A program made the position numbers and the translations under genes. Shown here piece by piece: positions 27,960-37,092 of a stretch of 64,000 nucleotides of DNA; position 1 is the first letter of the stretch; each line of letters begins with the position of its first letter. Under the pieces are notes generated by a model. It searched no databases. It saw nothing but the letters and a program-made list of their open reading frames with translations, and was not told the origin of the DNA. The stretch comes from Nostoc sp. UHCC 0702 (GTDB lineage Bacteria > Cyanobacteriota > Cyanobacteriia > Cyanobacteriales > Nostocaceae), in NCBI GenBank assembly GCA_017164015.1, contig CP071065.1, positions 5,656,091-5,720,090 of the forward strand, read 5' to 3'.

Positions 27960-28793
27960 ATGGTAATGGTAAGAAATGAATCTGTAGCGCGTCTAGTAAT
28001 GTTTGTCTGTTTTGGTACAGCCATGTTATCGCTAGCTGTCCATTGGCGGATCACATCAACTCAACGGCAGTTTGAGAACTCAGCTGACGCTACAAAAAGC
28101 CGCACAAATACTTCCCAAGGGAAATTGGGTAGTTTAGGGGAAACGGCTTTTGGTACGTCTACACTTCCTGGTGAACCCAGCTTAGGAAAAACTCAAACAA
28201 AGACTCCAACACTAAAATCTTCTACTGTCAAGCCTGATAATAAATCATTTACAGAGGGCGAAAATGTAGCTGAGGTAACTGATGTAGGCAAAAAGATGCG
28301 GCTAGTAGCTCCAGCACAAAAACAGAATTCAAAAGCCGACCAGCCCAAGTTTCTCTTACTCCAGGCTTCAGACCAACAAAAATCATCTAATAGGCTGGGA
28401 TCTGTGAAGACGCAAGTAGTGATAGATTTAAGCGATCGCCGCACCTATGTTTATGCAGGAGATGAGGTGATAGCCAGCTACCCAATTGCTGTAGGTAAGA
28501 AGGGTTGGGAGACACCTACAGGTTCTTTCAAAATCAACCACATGCAACACGATCCGATTTGGCGTCACCCCATTACTGGCAAAGTATTTCCACCAGGTAG
28601 CGATAGTCCTTTGGGAGAACGATGGATTGGTTTTTGGTCAGATGGACGTAACCACATCGGTTTTCACGGTACACCGGATACTGAAGTTATGGGAACTGCT
28701 GTTTCCCACGGTTGCATACGGATGCGTAATCCTGATGTCCGCTTATTGTATGAACAGGTAAAATTAGGTACTACGGTGATGGTGCGGGATTGA
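27960..28793 (+). CDS. L,D-transpeptidase (YkuD domain)
   Basis: A 277-residue exported enzyme that cross-links or anchors to peptidoglycan. The N-terminus has a hydrophobic segment (VARLVMFVCFGTAMLSLAV, about 9-27) followed by a low-complexity linker to about residue 140. The YkuD domain (about 150-277) begins TQVVIDLSDRRTYVY and holds the catalytic motif HIGFHGT...AVSHGCIRM with the active Cys near 260. The start could be the first or third codon (MVMV). No substrate-binding LysM or PG_binding domain is present. Convergent with the ComFB gene. Confidence 0.9.
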   Translation: MVMVRNESVARLVMFVCFGTAMLSLAVHWRITSTQRQFENSADATKSRTNTSQGKLGSLGETAFGTSTLPGEPSLGKTQTKTPTLKSSTVKPDNKSFTEGENVAEVTDVGKKMRLVAPAQKQNSKADQPKFLLLQASDQQKSSNRLGSVKTQVVIDLSDRRTYVYAGDEVIASYPIAVGKKGWETPTGSFKINHMQHDPIWRHPITGKVFPPGSDSPLGERWIGFWSDGRNHIGFHGTPDTEVMGTAVSHGCIRMRNPDVRLLYEQVKLGTTVMVRD

Positions 28794-28794
28794 T

Positions 28795-29010
28795 TGTTAG
28801 TCAAGGGTCAACAGTCAAGAGTCCATAGTCCATAGTCAAAAAAAGCCAATGCGGCCTTGAGCATTCTACCGACAGCCTTTGCAACTGGCTTTCAATGTAG
28901 TACAAAGTTCACATTTCTAGAGTTCTTAGCTATCGACTATTGACCATTGACTCTTGACTTATGACTATCTAATCGACTATAGACTATTGACCATTGACTC
29001 TTGACTTTTG
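28795..29010. repeat. STRR region of GACTATT/GACTCTT type
   Basis: AGTCAAGAGTCCATAGTCC-type heptamers at 28798-28838, and CGACTATTGACCATTGACTC blocks at about 28931-29010, partly inverted with respect to each other. They form the space between two convergent genes and could base-pair into a long imperfect hairpin. Confidence 0.75.
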
Positions 29011-29015
29011 ACTAT

Positions 29016-29564
29016 CTAATATTGTGATTTTTCCTCAAAGGTAGGTGCGTAAACTTGGAGTAAGTTACTCACTTGACGTAGAACTTCATTACCAGTGCTT
29101 TTGGGGATTGGTGTTCTTTTGTCATTGGGTTGATGGAGGTTACGGTTGATCGCCTCATTTACTTGCTGGGAAATTAATTCTTCCAGGTCTGCCTGAGCGC
29201 GTTGGCGTTGGTAGTTAGCACCTTCTTCTGTGGTAGCGTACAAGGGGGGCAGCCTATTAAGAGCATAAGCGGCAATATCCCCCACATCTAGGGAGCTTTC
29301 GCTGGTAGCCTCAATTTCTGCTACTCGCGCGATCGCTTCGGTCAGGACTAATTCTTCCATGACGTTAATAAATTGTTTGCGAGGAACCGCCACTACCTCA
29401 CCTGTCAATAGCGCTCCCATCAGTCGATCCAGCGCCATGTACTCTTCAATAGAGAGTTCCGATGCGTTATCACAGATTCGTCCAACTTCTGCTTCCATTG
29501 CTGGTGTGAGATAGCCATCCTGGAGAGCTTGATCCACAATTTTTTCAATACTCATAACGCTCAT
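29016..29564 (-). CDS. ComFB-family protein
   Basis: A 182-residue cytoplasmic protein. The signature of the late-competence ComFB family is seen at about 55-135: VMEELVLTEAIARVAE and DVGDIAAYALNRLPPLYATTEEGANYQRQRA. Family members are reported as cyclic di-nucleotide receptors in cyanobacteria. The N-terminal helix bundle (residues 1-50) is also typical of the cyanobacterial versions. Codon 4 (MSIEKIV) is an alternative start. It is followed at some distance, on the same strand, by no other gene; the M23 peptidase gene lies upstream. Confidence 0.85.
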   Translation of the reverse strand: MSVMSIEKIVDQALQDGYLTPAMEAEVGRICDNASELSIEEYMALDRLMGALLTGEVVAVPRKQFINVMEELVLTEAIARVAEIEATSESSLDVGDIAAYALNRLPPLYATTEEGANYQRQRAQADLEELISQQVNEAINRNLHQPNDKRTPIPKSTGNEVLRQVSNLLQVYAPTFEEKSQY

Positions 29565-29676
29565 CTTCTTTTAATGCCACCCAAGTAAGGTAGGGACGGT
29601 ATCAATTTAGTTTGTTTGCCTAGTTATCGGCGAACAAAATACAAACTATGCACGGACATGCTCAATATCGTCTTTA

Positions 29677-30612
29677 CTATTCAAAGACCTTGTTTCGCCA
29701 GGGTACTGGGTCAACAGATTGTCCGTTGACATACAGACCCCAATGCAAATGTGGGCCAGTGGATGCCCCTGTTGAACCGACTGCACCAATTATTTGTCCA
29801 GGTTTGACGATATCGCCTTCTTTGACATTGATCCGACTGAGGTGCATGAAAATGCTTGTCACGCCCTGACCGTGGTCAATGCCAACTACGTTTCCGTGAA
29901 CTCGGAATCCTTGGGATACTTTGCCTACCAAAGCAACCCGCCCAGCAGCTGGAGCAGTTACGGGCGAACCCGCACCACCAGCGTAGTCAACACCACGATG
30001 GTAGTAGTCCTTTGCAAATGTACCATTATAGTAGCGACGTACACCATAAATTGTAGTAATCCGCCCAGCGTTTGGTTTGAGGAAGGGGCCATTCCAATAT
30101 TTTTCTGGTGTCTGTAAGGCTTTAAAAGCTGCTACACGCTTGAGTTCATACTCGGTCGCATCTACCCCGGCTTTTCCTGGTGGCAAGGTAATGCGTTGTA
30201 CCGGGAATTTGCGATCGCTGACTTTCACTGCTAAATTCTGCACTTGACCATCACCCGAAATCTTAAATGTTCTCGTTCCGGGCTTTTCCACTGGCGTTGT
30301 GGGTACTAAAGCCCGATACTTATTGGGTGCAATTGCAAATACTGGGTAAGTTTTTTCGCCAATAGCCACTGTTGGATTGCTGCCATTGTTGGGATTATCT
30401 AGATTAATTACCACAGACAGAGTATCCCCTAATGTAGGATTACTCGGAGCCACCTGTACTTGTAAAGCATCTACAGGCAATGCCAAGGTGACAGGGAAAG
30501 AGGCAAATATGCCGATGAACAAGTTTGCCCTACGGCCATCGGGTTTCCACCCTTTAATGCCGAGACAGAGCAAGTTATTTTGGGAGTTTCCAGTGCGATC
30601 CTTGGTAGTCAT
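29677..30612 (-). CDS. M23 family peptidase (LytM/lysostaphin type)
   Basis: About 311 residues from the chosen Met (MTTKDRTG); 31 further codons are open upstream but look like non-coding sequence. An N-terminal hydrophobic region (NLFIGIFASFPVTLALPVDA) is a likely signal peptide. Residues 50-150 form a beta domain. The peptidase domain is C-terminal (about 195-311), with zinc ligands in YYHRGVDY and HLHWG and a GNVVGIDHGQG turn. It should cleave peptide cross-links in peptidoglycan in the periplasm. All zinc-binding residues are present, so an active enzyme rather than an EnvC-like activator is likely. Confidence 0.9.
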   Translation of the reverse strand: MTTKDRTGNSQNNLLCLGIKGWKPDGRRANLFIGIFASFPVTLALPVDALQVQVAPSNPTLGDTLSVVINLDNPNNGSNPTVAIGEKTYPVFAIAPNKYRALVPTTPVEKPGTRTFKISGDGQVQNLAVKVSDRKFPVQRITLPPGKAGVDATEYELKRVAAFKALQTPEKYWNGPFLKPNAGRITTIYGVRRYYNGTFAKDYYHRGVDYAGGAGSPVTAPAAGRVALVGKVSQGFRVHGNVVGIDHGQGVTSIFMHLSRINVKEGDIVKPGQIIGAVGSTGASTGPHLHWGLYVNGQSVDPVPWRNKVFE

Positions 30613-30916
30613 AGACCTATAAAACAATCTCTGAACTTCTGCACAGCAACAGACTAGTTTATGATAACTAGTGTTTCCAACCGAAGCAGATTTTGGGGAA
30701 AACAATACAATATATTAAGTAATATTAAGCAGTGGTTTCGGAACTAAACTATACTAACTCAGGCGATCGCTTCTTGGGTAAAAAGACTCTAATAAATTGA
30801 AAAACTTTAATCTGGGAAACTACTTTCTGCTGTCGGCAACAGAGTTATCATGACGAATGATACCAAGTCTGTATGAAGATGCGTTGATCAGAAAACACGA
30901 AAAATTCCATGCTGTA

Positions 30917-30940
30917 GGGGCAATTCATGAATTGCCCCTA
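30917..30940. repeat. 24-bp perfect palindrome in a gene-free spacer
   Basis: AGGGGCAATT, then CATG, then the exact inverse. It lies in the 30613-31260 spacer, which otherwise shows no convincing gene (an 84-codon antisense ORF at 30959-31213 is AT-rich and featureless). Confidence 0.7.
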
Positions 30941-31111
30941 GGGGAATCAAGGGCAACCTCATATAAAGTTGGTATTACACTTCAATAAAACTACATATCT
31001 CGTAGACAGTGGATATACGAACAGCTGACAGACAAAAAAAGCTCCCACTCTCCCTACAAAAGCATGGATTTCATCTAAGTAAAGATAAATTATGATATTG
31101 ATAGAAATAAA

Positions 31112-31147
31112 TCTATAAAAAAATAAAAGGCAGGAAATCCCGCCTTT
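31112..31147 (-). terminator. Rho-independent terminator of the devBCA operon
   Basis: On the minus strand AAAGGC...GCCTTT forms the stem, with an inner GG/CC pair, followed by TATTTTTTTAT. It lies about 115 bp after the end of devA and has the right orientation. Confidence 0.75.
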
Positions 31148-31260
31148 AACCCAAAAAAAGCATTTTGTAACCAAATACAAACTCAATATCACATACAGTT
31201 GTGACAGTGCCATTACAAAATTACGACGAAGGTGTGAATAATATAAAATCCAAAATGGTA

Positions 31261-31971
31261 TTACTTTTTCATTGGGACTGCTTGCTGGATGCTGCTTTGT
31301 TGCACTAGCTTGCCATCTTCCATGTGAACGATGCGATCGGCAATGTCTAGAATGCGGTGGTCATGAGTAACCATTAAAATTGTACAGGCTTGTTCTTTAG
31401 CAAGTTTTTGCATCAAGTTAACCACATCTCGACCCGATTGACTATCAAGGGAAGCAGTGGGTTCATCCGCTAAGACAATTGGAGGACGACTGACCAAAGC
31501 ACGGGCGATCGCTACTCTTTGTTTTTGTCCTCCTGAGAGTTGATCAGGATAATAATGGAGACGATTTCCTAATCCTACCTGCTCCAACATTTGCACTGAC
31601 CAAGTTTGCATTTGTTGTTCGTCAAGATGCTTGTGCAGTTCTAAACCCATTTTGACGTTCTGGAGTGCCGTTAAACTCCCATGTAGATTGTGTCCTTGAA
31701 AAATATAACCGTTACAGCGTCGTGCCTGCACTAATTGTTCAGCACTAGCATCACAAAGTTCTCTTTCTAACACTAGCAAACTGCCAGACTGGGCAGAACG
31801 CAGCCCACCCACTAGGGTCAGAAGGGTAGTTTTACCAGAACCAGATGGCCCAGTCAAAATAATAATTTCACCAGCATAGATTTCCAGATTGATGTTGAAT
31901 AAAACTTGTTTACGGAGTGTACCTCGACCAAAGTAATAGTTGAGGTTATGGATGGAAATGACTGTATTCAT
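31261..31971 (-). CDS. devA: DevA-type ABC exporter ATPase
   Basis: A 236-residue ATP-binding subunit. Walker A GPSGSGKTT, Q-loop FQGHNL, signature LSGGQKQRVAIARAL, Walker B VLADEPTASLD and the H-loop VTHD are all present. It belongs to the MacB/LolD-like DevA group that energises DevBC exporters. The frame is open for 32 more codons upstream, but these encode a STRR (QSLVPNPQSLVPN), so the ATG at 31971 is used. Third gene of the operon, 114 bp after devC. In heterocyst-formers DevBCA exports glycolipids or related envelope lipids; this paralogue's cargo is not known. Confidence 0.88.
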   Translation of the reverse strand: MNTVISIHNLNYYFGRGTLRKQVLFNINLEIYAGEIIILTGPSGSGKTTLLTLVGGLRSAQSGSLLVLERELCDASAEQLVQARRCNGYIFQGHNLHGSLTALQNVKMGLELHKHLDEQQMQTWSVQMLEQVGLGNRLHYYPDQLSGGQKQRVAIARALVSRPPIVLADEPTASLDSQSGRDVVNLMQKLAKEQACTILMVTHDHRILDIADRIVHMEDGKLVQQSSIQQAVPMKK

Positions 31972-32084
31972 GGAATTAGGGACTAGGGACTGGGGATTAG
32001 GGACTAGGGATTGGGGAGTAGTCAGTTGGTTAGTTTTTCTTCCTAATACCCAGTACCCAATCCCCAATACCCAGTCCCCATTTT

Positions 32085-33257
32085 TTAGAACATATCAGCG
32101 GGGTCAGCAGCTTGGAGTTTGCGAGTGGCGATCGCACCGGAAAGAGTACACATGATAATGGTGAGTACTAGTACCTGCAATGCCCGAATAGCGGTCATAT
32201 ATATCGGCAAGTTTGTAGCTATGCCAGTCAAATGGTAAAGTCCAAAGGAGACTACGATTCCTGGGAAAAATCCCAACACGGCCAAAATCACAGCCTCTTC
32301 AAACACCACACCTAACAGGTAGTAGTTACCATACCCCATTGCTTTAAAGGTGGCGTATTCCCTCACGTGGGCATTAACATCTGTGGAGAGGACTTGATAA
32401 ACAAGAATCACGCCAACCACGAAACCCATCGATACACCAATGCTGAAAATAAATCCAATTGGGGAGTTTCGCCTCCAGAAGTCGTTCTCAAACTGAATAA
32501 ATTCTGCGTGGGTTAGTACTTTGACATCATCTTTGAGGCGTGCTTTTAATGCTGTTACCACATGCTTTTGATCAAAGCCTGGTTGGACTTCAATCAAACC
32601 GACACTGACATTAGAAGCAAGTTGACGAGGAAATAGCCGCAAAAAGTTCTGATCACTGGTGATTATAGTACCGTCAGCACTAAAAGAAGCCCCAAGTTTA
32701 AATAAACCACTAATAGTAACTGTGCGCCCCTCAACTTCGGTTTTCACAGTTTTACCTAACTCAAGTTGGGCAATGGTGTGTTGATAATCTCCTCTAGAAG
32801 CACGGTCGAACAAGACGGTATCTGGTAGCTTGATTTGTGGCAACTGTTGGTTAACTTCCGGAAAATCAAAAGCTGGCCTGTCTGGATTCAACCCAATCGC
32901 TAGAATTTCTGTATTTCTTCGTGTTTGGGGATTCTTCCAGATCATATTGCTGACATACATAGCCTCTGCCGATTTCACCCCTGGTATATCCATTGCCTGA
33001 TACAGTCGCCGACGAGAAAATGTAGACATTCTTTGCAGGTTACGGGTTTGGGAACCGATTAAAACAATGTCTGAGCGCAAACTGCGGTGTAGTCTAGTAT
33101 TGCTGTCATACAGCGCAGTCTGAAAGCCCAGCTGCATGAACATTAGAAGGTCGGCAAAGGCAATGCCTGACAATGCTACCAACAGACGACTTTTTTCATG
33201 ACTCAGTTGCAGCCATCCTAGAGGTGTTCGCCGCTGTAGTTGTTTGAGTATTCCCAT
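32085..33257 (-). CDS. devC: DevC-type ABC exporter permease
   Basis: A 390-residue FtsX/MacB-like permease. An N-terminal helix (about 25-45, LLVALSGIAFADLLMFMQLG) is followed by a large periplasmic domain (about 50-265) and three C-terminal helices (about 275-295, 320-345, 355-380), the classical MacB fold. It forms the membrane dimer with DevA and couples to the adaptor encoded upstream. Starts with ATG at 33257. The 182-bp gap to devB is filled with CAATTACC repeats. The genus-specific paralogue cannot be told from sequence alone. Confidence 0.88.
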   Translation of the reverse strand: MGILKQLQRRTPLGWLQLSHEKSRLLVALSGIAFADLLMFMQLGFQTALYDSNTRLHRSLRSDIVLIGSQTRNLQRMSTFSRRRLYQAMDIPGVKSAEAMYVSNMIWKNPQTRRNTEILAIGLNPDRPAFDFPEVNQQLPQIKLPDTVLFDRASRGDYQHTIAQLELGKTVKTEVEGRTVTISGLFKLGASFSADGTIITSDQNFLRLFPRQLASNVSVGLIEVQPGFDQKHVVTALKARLKDDVKVLTHAEFIQFENDFWRRNSPIGFIFSIGVSMGFVVGVILVYQVLSTDVNAHVREYATFKAMGYGNYYLLGVVFEEAVILAVLGFFPGIVVSFGLYHLTGIATNLPIYMTAIRALQVLVLTIIMCTLSGAIATRKLQAADPADMF

Positions 33258-33261
33258 TTTT

Positions 33262-33432
33262 TAGTGCTGAGTGGGGAGTGGGGAGATGTGGAGATGTGGG
33301 GATGAGGGAGAAATAATTACCAATTCCCAATTACCAATTCCCAATTACCAATTACCAATTACCAATTACCAATTCCCAATTACCAATTCCCAATTACCAA
33401 TTACCAATTACCAATTACCAATTCCCATTTCC
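33262..33432. repeat. STRR (CAATTACC/CAATTCCC) within the devBCA operon
   Basis: About seventeen heptamers of CAATTAC and CAATTCC between devB and devC, with a short GGGGAGATGTGGAGATGTGG block next to devC. The same repeat type is at 2085-2220. It is transcribed as part of the operon. Confidence 0.9.
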
Positions 33433-33439
33433 CTTTGTT

Positions 33440-34660
33440 TTACAATTCAATAACTACCTTGACTTGCATATTGGTTAAGTCGGCGGCTTTTTGGCTGGAA
33501 GCATCATCTAGTCGGATATGGACTTGCACTACTCTGTTGTCAATATTGCTGGTGGGGTCAGTGTTAATTACATTTTGTCGTCGCACTTGTAAGTCTTTAC
33601 GCTCGACTTTTCCCTGTAATTCACTAGGTAGCACATCACCCATTACTCGCACCTGCTGCCCTAAACGCACTTTGCTGATATCGCTTTCGTAGACTTCGGC
33701 TACTACATACATCTGGTCGGTTTGCCCAATATCGGCAATGCCATCATTTGATACTAATTCTCCTGGATGGGTGCGGATCTCGAATACCTGACCATCTTGA
33801 GGCGATCGCACATAAGCCTGTTTTAAATTTGCTTGTGCCCGATTCATGGCTGCTATGGCATGATTAATCTGTGCTTTGGCAGCTTCTACATCTACTACTC
33901 GCACTTCCGCAATCTGATTCAGTGTGGCTGTGGCTTCTTTAAGTTGTTGCTGGCTGGTTGACTGGATACGCTGCAATTGCGCCTGTGCTGATTGGAGATT
34001 TTTTTGGGCTGTTTCTAGAGTTAAGCGCTTGCTATCCTTACCAGAGGCGGAGATTGCTCCCTGTTGATACAGCATCTGATAGCGTTGATCTTCTGCTGAG
34101 GCGTTACGGACTTCGGCTTGCAAGCGGGCAATATTTGCTCGTTGGGTGTTAATATCTCCTTGGCGTTCTGCTGCTAGGCGAGCAATTGTTGCTTGTTGTG
34201 CGGCAATTTCTCCATGTTTGGCACCTGCTTGGATGCGAGCTAGGTTTGCCTGCTCCACTTTGACTTGTTCTTGTGCCTCTTTTAATGCTGCTTCTAAGCG
34301 ATCGCGACTGTCCAAAATTGCGATCGCCTGCCCTGCTTTTATCCTATCTCCCTCCTGAATCAGCAGTTTCTCTACCCGACTCCCGTCAGTAGATGTAGTA
34401 GCAGAAAGTTTAATTATTTTTCCCTTTGGTTCGATCCGTCCCAAGGCTGTCACCGTTTTTAGCTCTGGCATTACTGCTGGAACTTGTGTTTTTTGAGTAG
34501 AGGTATCCTGGAATTTTAATACCGTATAAACACTTATACCAATCACACTCAACGATACAATAATAGCTATAAAAATGGGCGGACGTAGAATTGACTGAGG
34601 AGATATTGAACGGTTTAGCTTTGAGTTTTGCACAATAGCATACCTTTGAAGCAATTCCAA
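33440..34660 (-). CDS. devB: DevB-type membrane fusion (HlyD/AcrA) adaptor
   Basis: A 406-residue periplasmic adaptor. An N-terminal anchor helix (about 28-50, IFIAIIVSLSVIGISVYTVL) is followed by a half-lipoyl motif (TALGRIEPKGKI), a long coiled-coil hairpin (about 115-270, Gln/Ala-rich with RIQAGAKHGEIAAQQATIARL), and a beta-barrel (about 285-400, SPQDGQVFEIRTHPGELV). It links the DevCA pump to an outer-membrane TolC-like channel, which is not in the window. First gene of the operon; the promoter region carries a palindrome that may be the TetR operator. Confidence 0.88.
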   Translation of the reverse strand: MELLQRYAIVQNSKLNRSISPQSILRPPIFIAIIVSLSVIGISVYTVLKFQDTSTQKTQVPAVMPELKTVTALGRIEPKGKIIKLSATTSTDGSRVEKLLIQEGDRIKAGQAIAILDSRDRLEAALKEAQEQVKVEQANLARIQAGAKHGEIAAQQATIARLAAERQGDINTQRANIARLQAEVRNASAEDQRYQMLYQQGAISASGKDSKRLTLETAQKNLQSAQAQLQRIQSTSQQQLKEATATLNQIAEVRVVDVEAAKAQINHAIAAMNRAQANLKQAYVRSPQDGQVFEIRTHPGELVSNDGIADIGQTDQMYVVAEVYESDISKVRLGQQVRVMGDVLPSELQGKVERKDLQVRRQNVINTDPTSNIDNRVVQVHIRLDDASSQKAADLTNMQVKVVIEL

Positions 34661-34816
34661 ATTCGCGGATTCAAATTACGGAAAAATCGAATTTTGGTAA
34701 ATGTCCTGGTTAAATGAGGCTCTTGAGCAGGGGAGGAATAGATTCCGGCTGCATGTAGTGTCACGCTTCACCCTTCAGTTGTATGCTCAACAAACAGAAT
34801 GATCTGTAAGATACAA

Positions 34817-34870
34817 AACTAAACTGTATAGTTATATAATAGGTTTATACTAAACTGGTTAGTTTAGTCA
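34817..34870 (-). promoter_or_regulatory. Candidate devB promoter with overlapping TetR operator
   Basis: ACTAAACTGGTTAGTTTAGT (34849-34868) has two 8-bp arms around a 4-bp centre. On the minus strand TTGACT (34870-34865) and TATAAA, separated by 16 bp, form a plausible -35/-10 pair enclosing the palindrome. A weaker relative (AACTATACAGTT) lies just downstream at about 34821-34834. The divergent TetR gene at 35367 is the natural candidate binder. Distance to the devB ATG is about 180 bp. Confidence 0.6.
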
Positions 34871-34984
34871 AGCGATCGCCAGAAACTATTTGGTTATCTG
34901 CTAACTTTGCAAGACAAGCTTTCGAGCTAGCTAAGCATGGCAAAATCCCCCAACTATACCAAGTTGCATTCATAGATAGTAGTA

Positions 34985-35262
34985 GAAGGGCAGGGGGGCA
35001 GGGGAGCAGGGGAGGCAGGGGGAGAAGAAATTGGATACTAGTGTTGGATGCAGGAATTGAGTAATTTAATTCTTGGATGTCCCCAACTTGAAAAAGGGGA
35101 GTAGGGAGTAGGGGATATTCCTTTTTCATGCTTATACTAAATTGCGGTTGGAAGTGGTACGATTTCTGCCCCTTTACTCCCCTGCTCCCCTGCCCCCCTG
35201 CTCCCCTGCCCCCCTGCTCCCCTGCCCCCCTGCCCCCCTGCCCCCCTGCCTCCCCTACTCAC
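34985..35262. repeat. STRRs of GGGGAGCAGGGG and CCCCCTGCTCC type
   Basis: GGGGGCAGGGGAGCAGG at 34989-35024, and the inverse CCCCTGCTCCCCTGCC type at about 35168-35262. They are inverted relative to each other and could pair across 200 bp in the devB-TetR spacer. The same heptamer type lies inside the NRPS gene at 46484. Confidence 0.85.
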
Positions 35263-35366
35263 CCTACTCACCCAAGCGATTGATTATTTTTTTATTTGGA
35301 AGTCCCTTGGATGTGACAAAGTACAGAAATTCTTAAGACTGTTGACAAAAAAAGGATTATTTAAAA

Positions 35367-35984
35367 ATGGTACGTGCAAAAGTTGGGGAAATAGAACGCT
35401 CAAATTCAGCAGATAAAGTAGAAAAAATTTTGCTTGGGGCGATGCAGCAGTTTTTAGTTCATGGCTACGCTGCTACTAGTATGGATAAGGTAGCAGAGGC
35501 GGCGGGGGTTTCTAAAGCAACGGTGTACAGCCACTTTCAAGATAAAGAAGGACTGTTTAGGGCACTGATAGAGAAACTGGCAAGAAAGCGGTTTCACTCA
35601 ATATTGGGGACACAAGGTTTGGTAGGAGAACCCTACATTGTATTGCGGCGTTTGGCAAAAACTGCATTGGATCAAATGGTCAATGACCAAGAATATCAAG
35701 CATTTGAGCGACTTTTGATCGGAGAATCGGCGCGGTTTCCTGAGTTAGCTCAAGTTTTTATTCTCAGCATTGCCAAACCCGCCATAGAAACCATCAGTAA
35801 ATACTTGGCTTCTCGTACTGAACTTAAAATACCCGACCCAGAGGCAACAGCAAGGATTCTGATTGGGTCATTAGTTCATTTTGTGATGACTCAAGAGATT
35901 ATGCATGGTAAAGATATTATGCCAATGGAAAGCGATCGCTTGATTGATGCCTTGACACACCTAATTGTCAACTGTGCTGATTGA
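35367..35984 (+). CDS. TetR/AcrR family transcriptional regulator
   Basis: A 205-residue DNA-binding repressor. The N-terminal TetR helix-turn-helix spans about 17-63 (LLGAMQQFLVHGYAATSMDK, AAGVSKATVYSHFQDKEGLF). The rest is an alpha-helical ligand-binding/dimerisation domain ending with LTHLIVNCAD. AAAGGA at about 35351 gives a reasonable Shine-Dalgarno region. It is divergent from devBCA; family practice and the palindrome at 34849 suggest that it represses that exporter and responds to the exported or a related lipid-like molecule. The ligand is not predictable. Confidence 0.9.
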   Translation: MVRAKVGEIERSNSADKVEKILLGAMQQFLVHGYAATSMDKVAEAAGVSKATVYSHFQDKEGLFRALIEKLARKRFHSILGTQGLVGEPYIVLRRLAKTALDQMVNDQEYQAFERLLIGESARFPELAQVFILSIAKPAIETISKYLASRTELKIPDPEATARILIGSLVHFVMTQEIMHGKDIMPMESDRLIDALTHLIVNCAD

Positions 35985-36188
35985 AGCTTTTTTGTAATGG
36001 CGTGACACAGCTAAAATAGTGCATAAAATCTATCTGTTGTGGTGTGGGCCGGATATCTGGCAAAGGACGGGCGAGACGCCCATCCTACAACAAAATTCTA
36101 ATGTACCAATTTAGCTGGCGACGCCACTACCAAAACTACAAAGTTAAGGTTTACTGACTCCTGACTTTGCGCCTCCTAACTTCTGGCA

Positions 36189-36923
36189 CTAGTTACTCAA
36201 AGCTTTTAAGAACCGTTGTAAACTCTTGAACATACTGGGTTTCTTCGTGGGTGCGGCGGCTGCTGTTGTTTGGGGTTGTCCTTTCATCAGGATGAGATCT
36301 AAGTCATCACCTGACGGTTTTTCGGCTAATTCGGCAATTCTTTCATACTGACCGCTATTTTCTACCCATACTTCCCACTGTCCGGGGTAGCAGCGAAAGA
36401 CAGCTGTTTGCTCATCTACAGGACGTAGGTAATAGCAGGATTCAATGGTGCTGAGGAAACGATCGCGGACTTTCCTAGCAGTATAACCGATGCCCACAAC
36501 GCCGGCATCTTCCAAGCGAGGGTTTAAAATGACTAAAGGGCGATCGCCAATTTCTTGACATAGCTTTTCTAGTTGGGGAACTTCTACAGAAGTAGGCACA
36601 ACAAACAAGAAAATTTCATCCTCTGGCTGAATTTTTGTTTGTAGAGAAGCAGCCCTTCCCGTACCGATATCGGAAATTTTAAATGCTGCATCTGCCCAAT
36701 CACGACGGGCGAGGGCTGCACCACCAGCATCAGCAAAGAAAACTTTCAGGCGAGACTCATATTCTGCGAACACTGGCAGAAAATCTTCTGCAACTAGCTG
36801 GTGTTTCAGTTCTGGGAACAAAAACTCAACTTGGAGACGAGTATAACCATCTGCAAGGGCGGCTTGGGTGGCTACTCGTGATTGAGCGATCGCATCTTCT
36901 AAACTGTTGGGAAGTTCACTCAT
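36189..36923 (-). CDS. DUF1995 family protein
   Basis: A 244-residue protein conserved in cyanobacteria and chloroplasts. The N-terminal SLEDAIAQSRVATQAALADGYTRLQVE, and later LVILNPRLEDAGVVGIGYTARKVRDRFLSTIESCYYLRP, are the family core. A low-complexity Ala/Pro linker (about 220) leads to a short basic C-terminal helix. Plant relatives of the fold (LPA3-like) are linked to photosystem assembly, but no function can be assigned here. No membrane segment or signal peptide. Monocistronic on the minus strand. Confidence 0.85.
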   Translation of the reverse strand: MSELPNSLEDAIAQSRVATQAALADGYTRLQVEFLFPELKHQLVAEDFLPVFAEYESRLKVFFADAGGAALARRDWADAAFKISDIGTGRAASLQTKIQPEDEIFLFVVPTSVEVPQLEKLCQEIGDRPLVILNPRLEDAGVVGIGYTARKVRDRFLSTIESCYYLRPVDEQTAVFRCYPGQWEVWVENSGQYERIAELAEKPSGDDLDLILMKGQPQTTAAAAPTKKPSMFKSLQRFLKALSN

Positions 36924-37092
36924 AGTTTATTATCTGGCTTTAGCGTCTACCTCTATTGTTCAAAAAGATGACCATTTTTACCTGTCTTAACTAAACTTTT
37001 TGATTTTTTCGTTTTAGGTAGCGTAACCACTCATAAAAAAATCCCCTACTTGAGAGGATACCGTAAAGATGTGATGGGATGTCGTAGACTGA

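Noticed and set aside
30959..31213. 84-codon minus-strand ORF downstream of devA
   Set aside because: Extremely AT-rich and overlaps the operon terminator; no family features.
31261..34660. Calling this the heterocyst glycolipid exporter itself
   Set aside because: Heterocyst-formers carry several devBCA paralogues; the adjacent TetR and operator argue for another cargo or signal, and sequence alone cannot decide.
34845..35129. 94-codon ORF in the devB-TetR spacer
   Set aside because: Encodes translated STRR (LLPLPPLLPCPPALLL) and covers the promoter palindrome; no family features.
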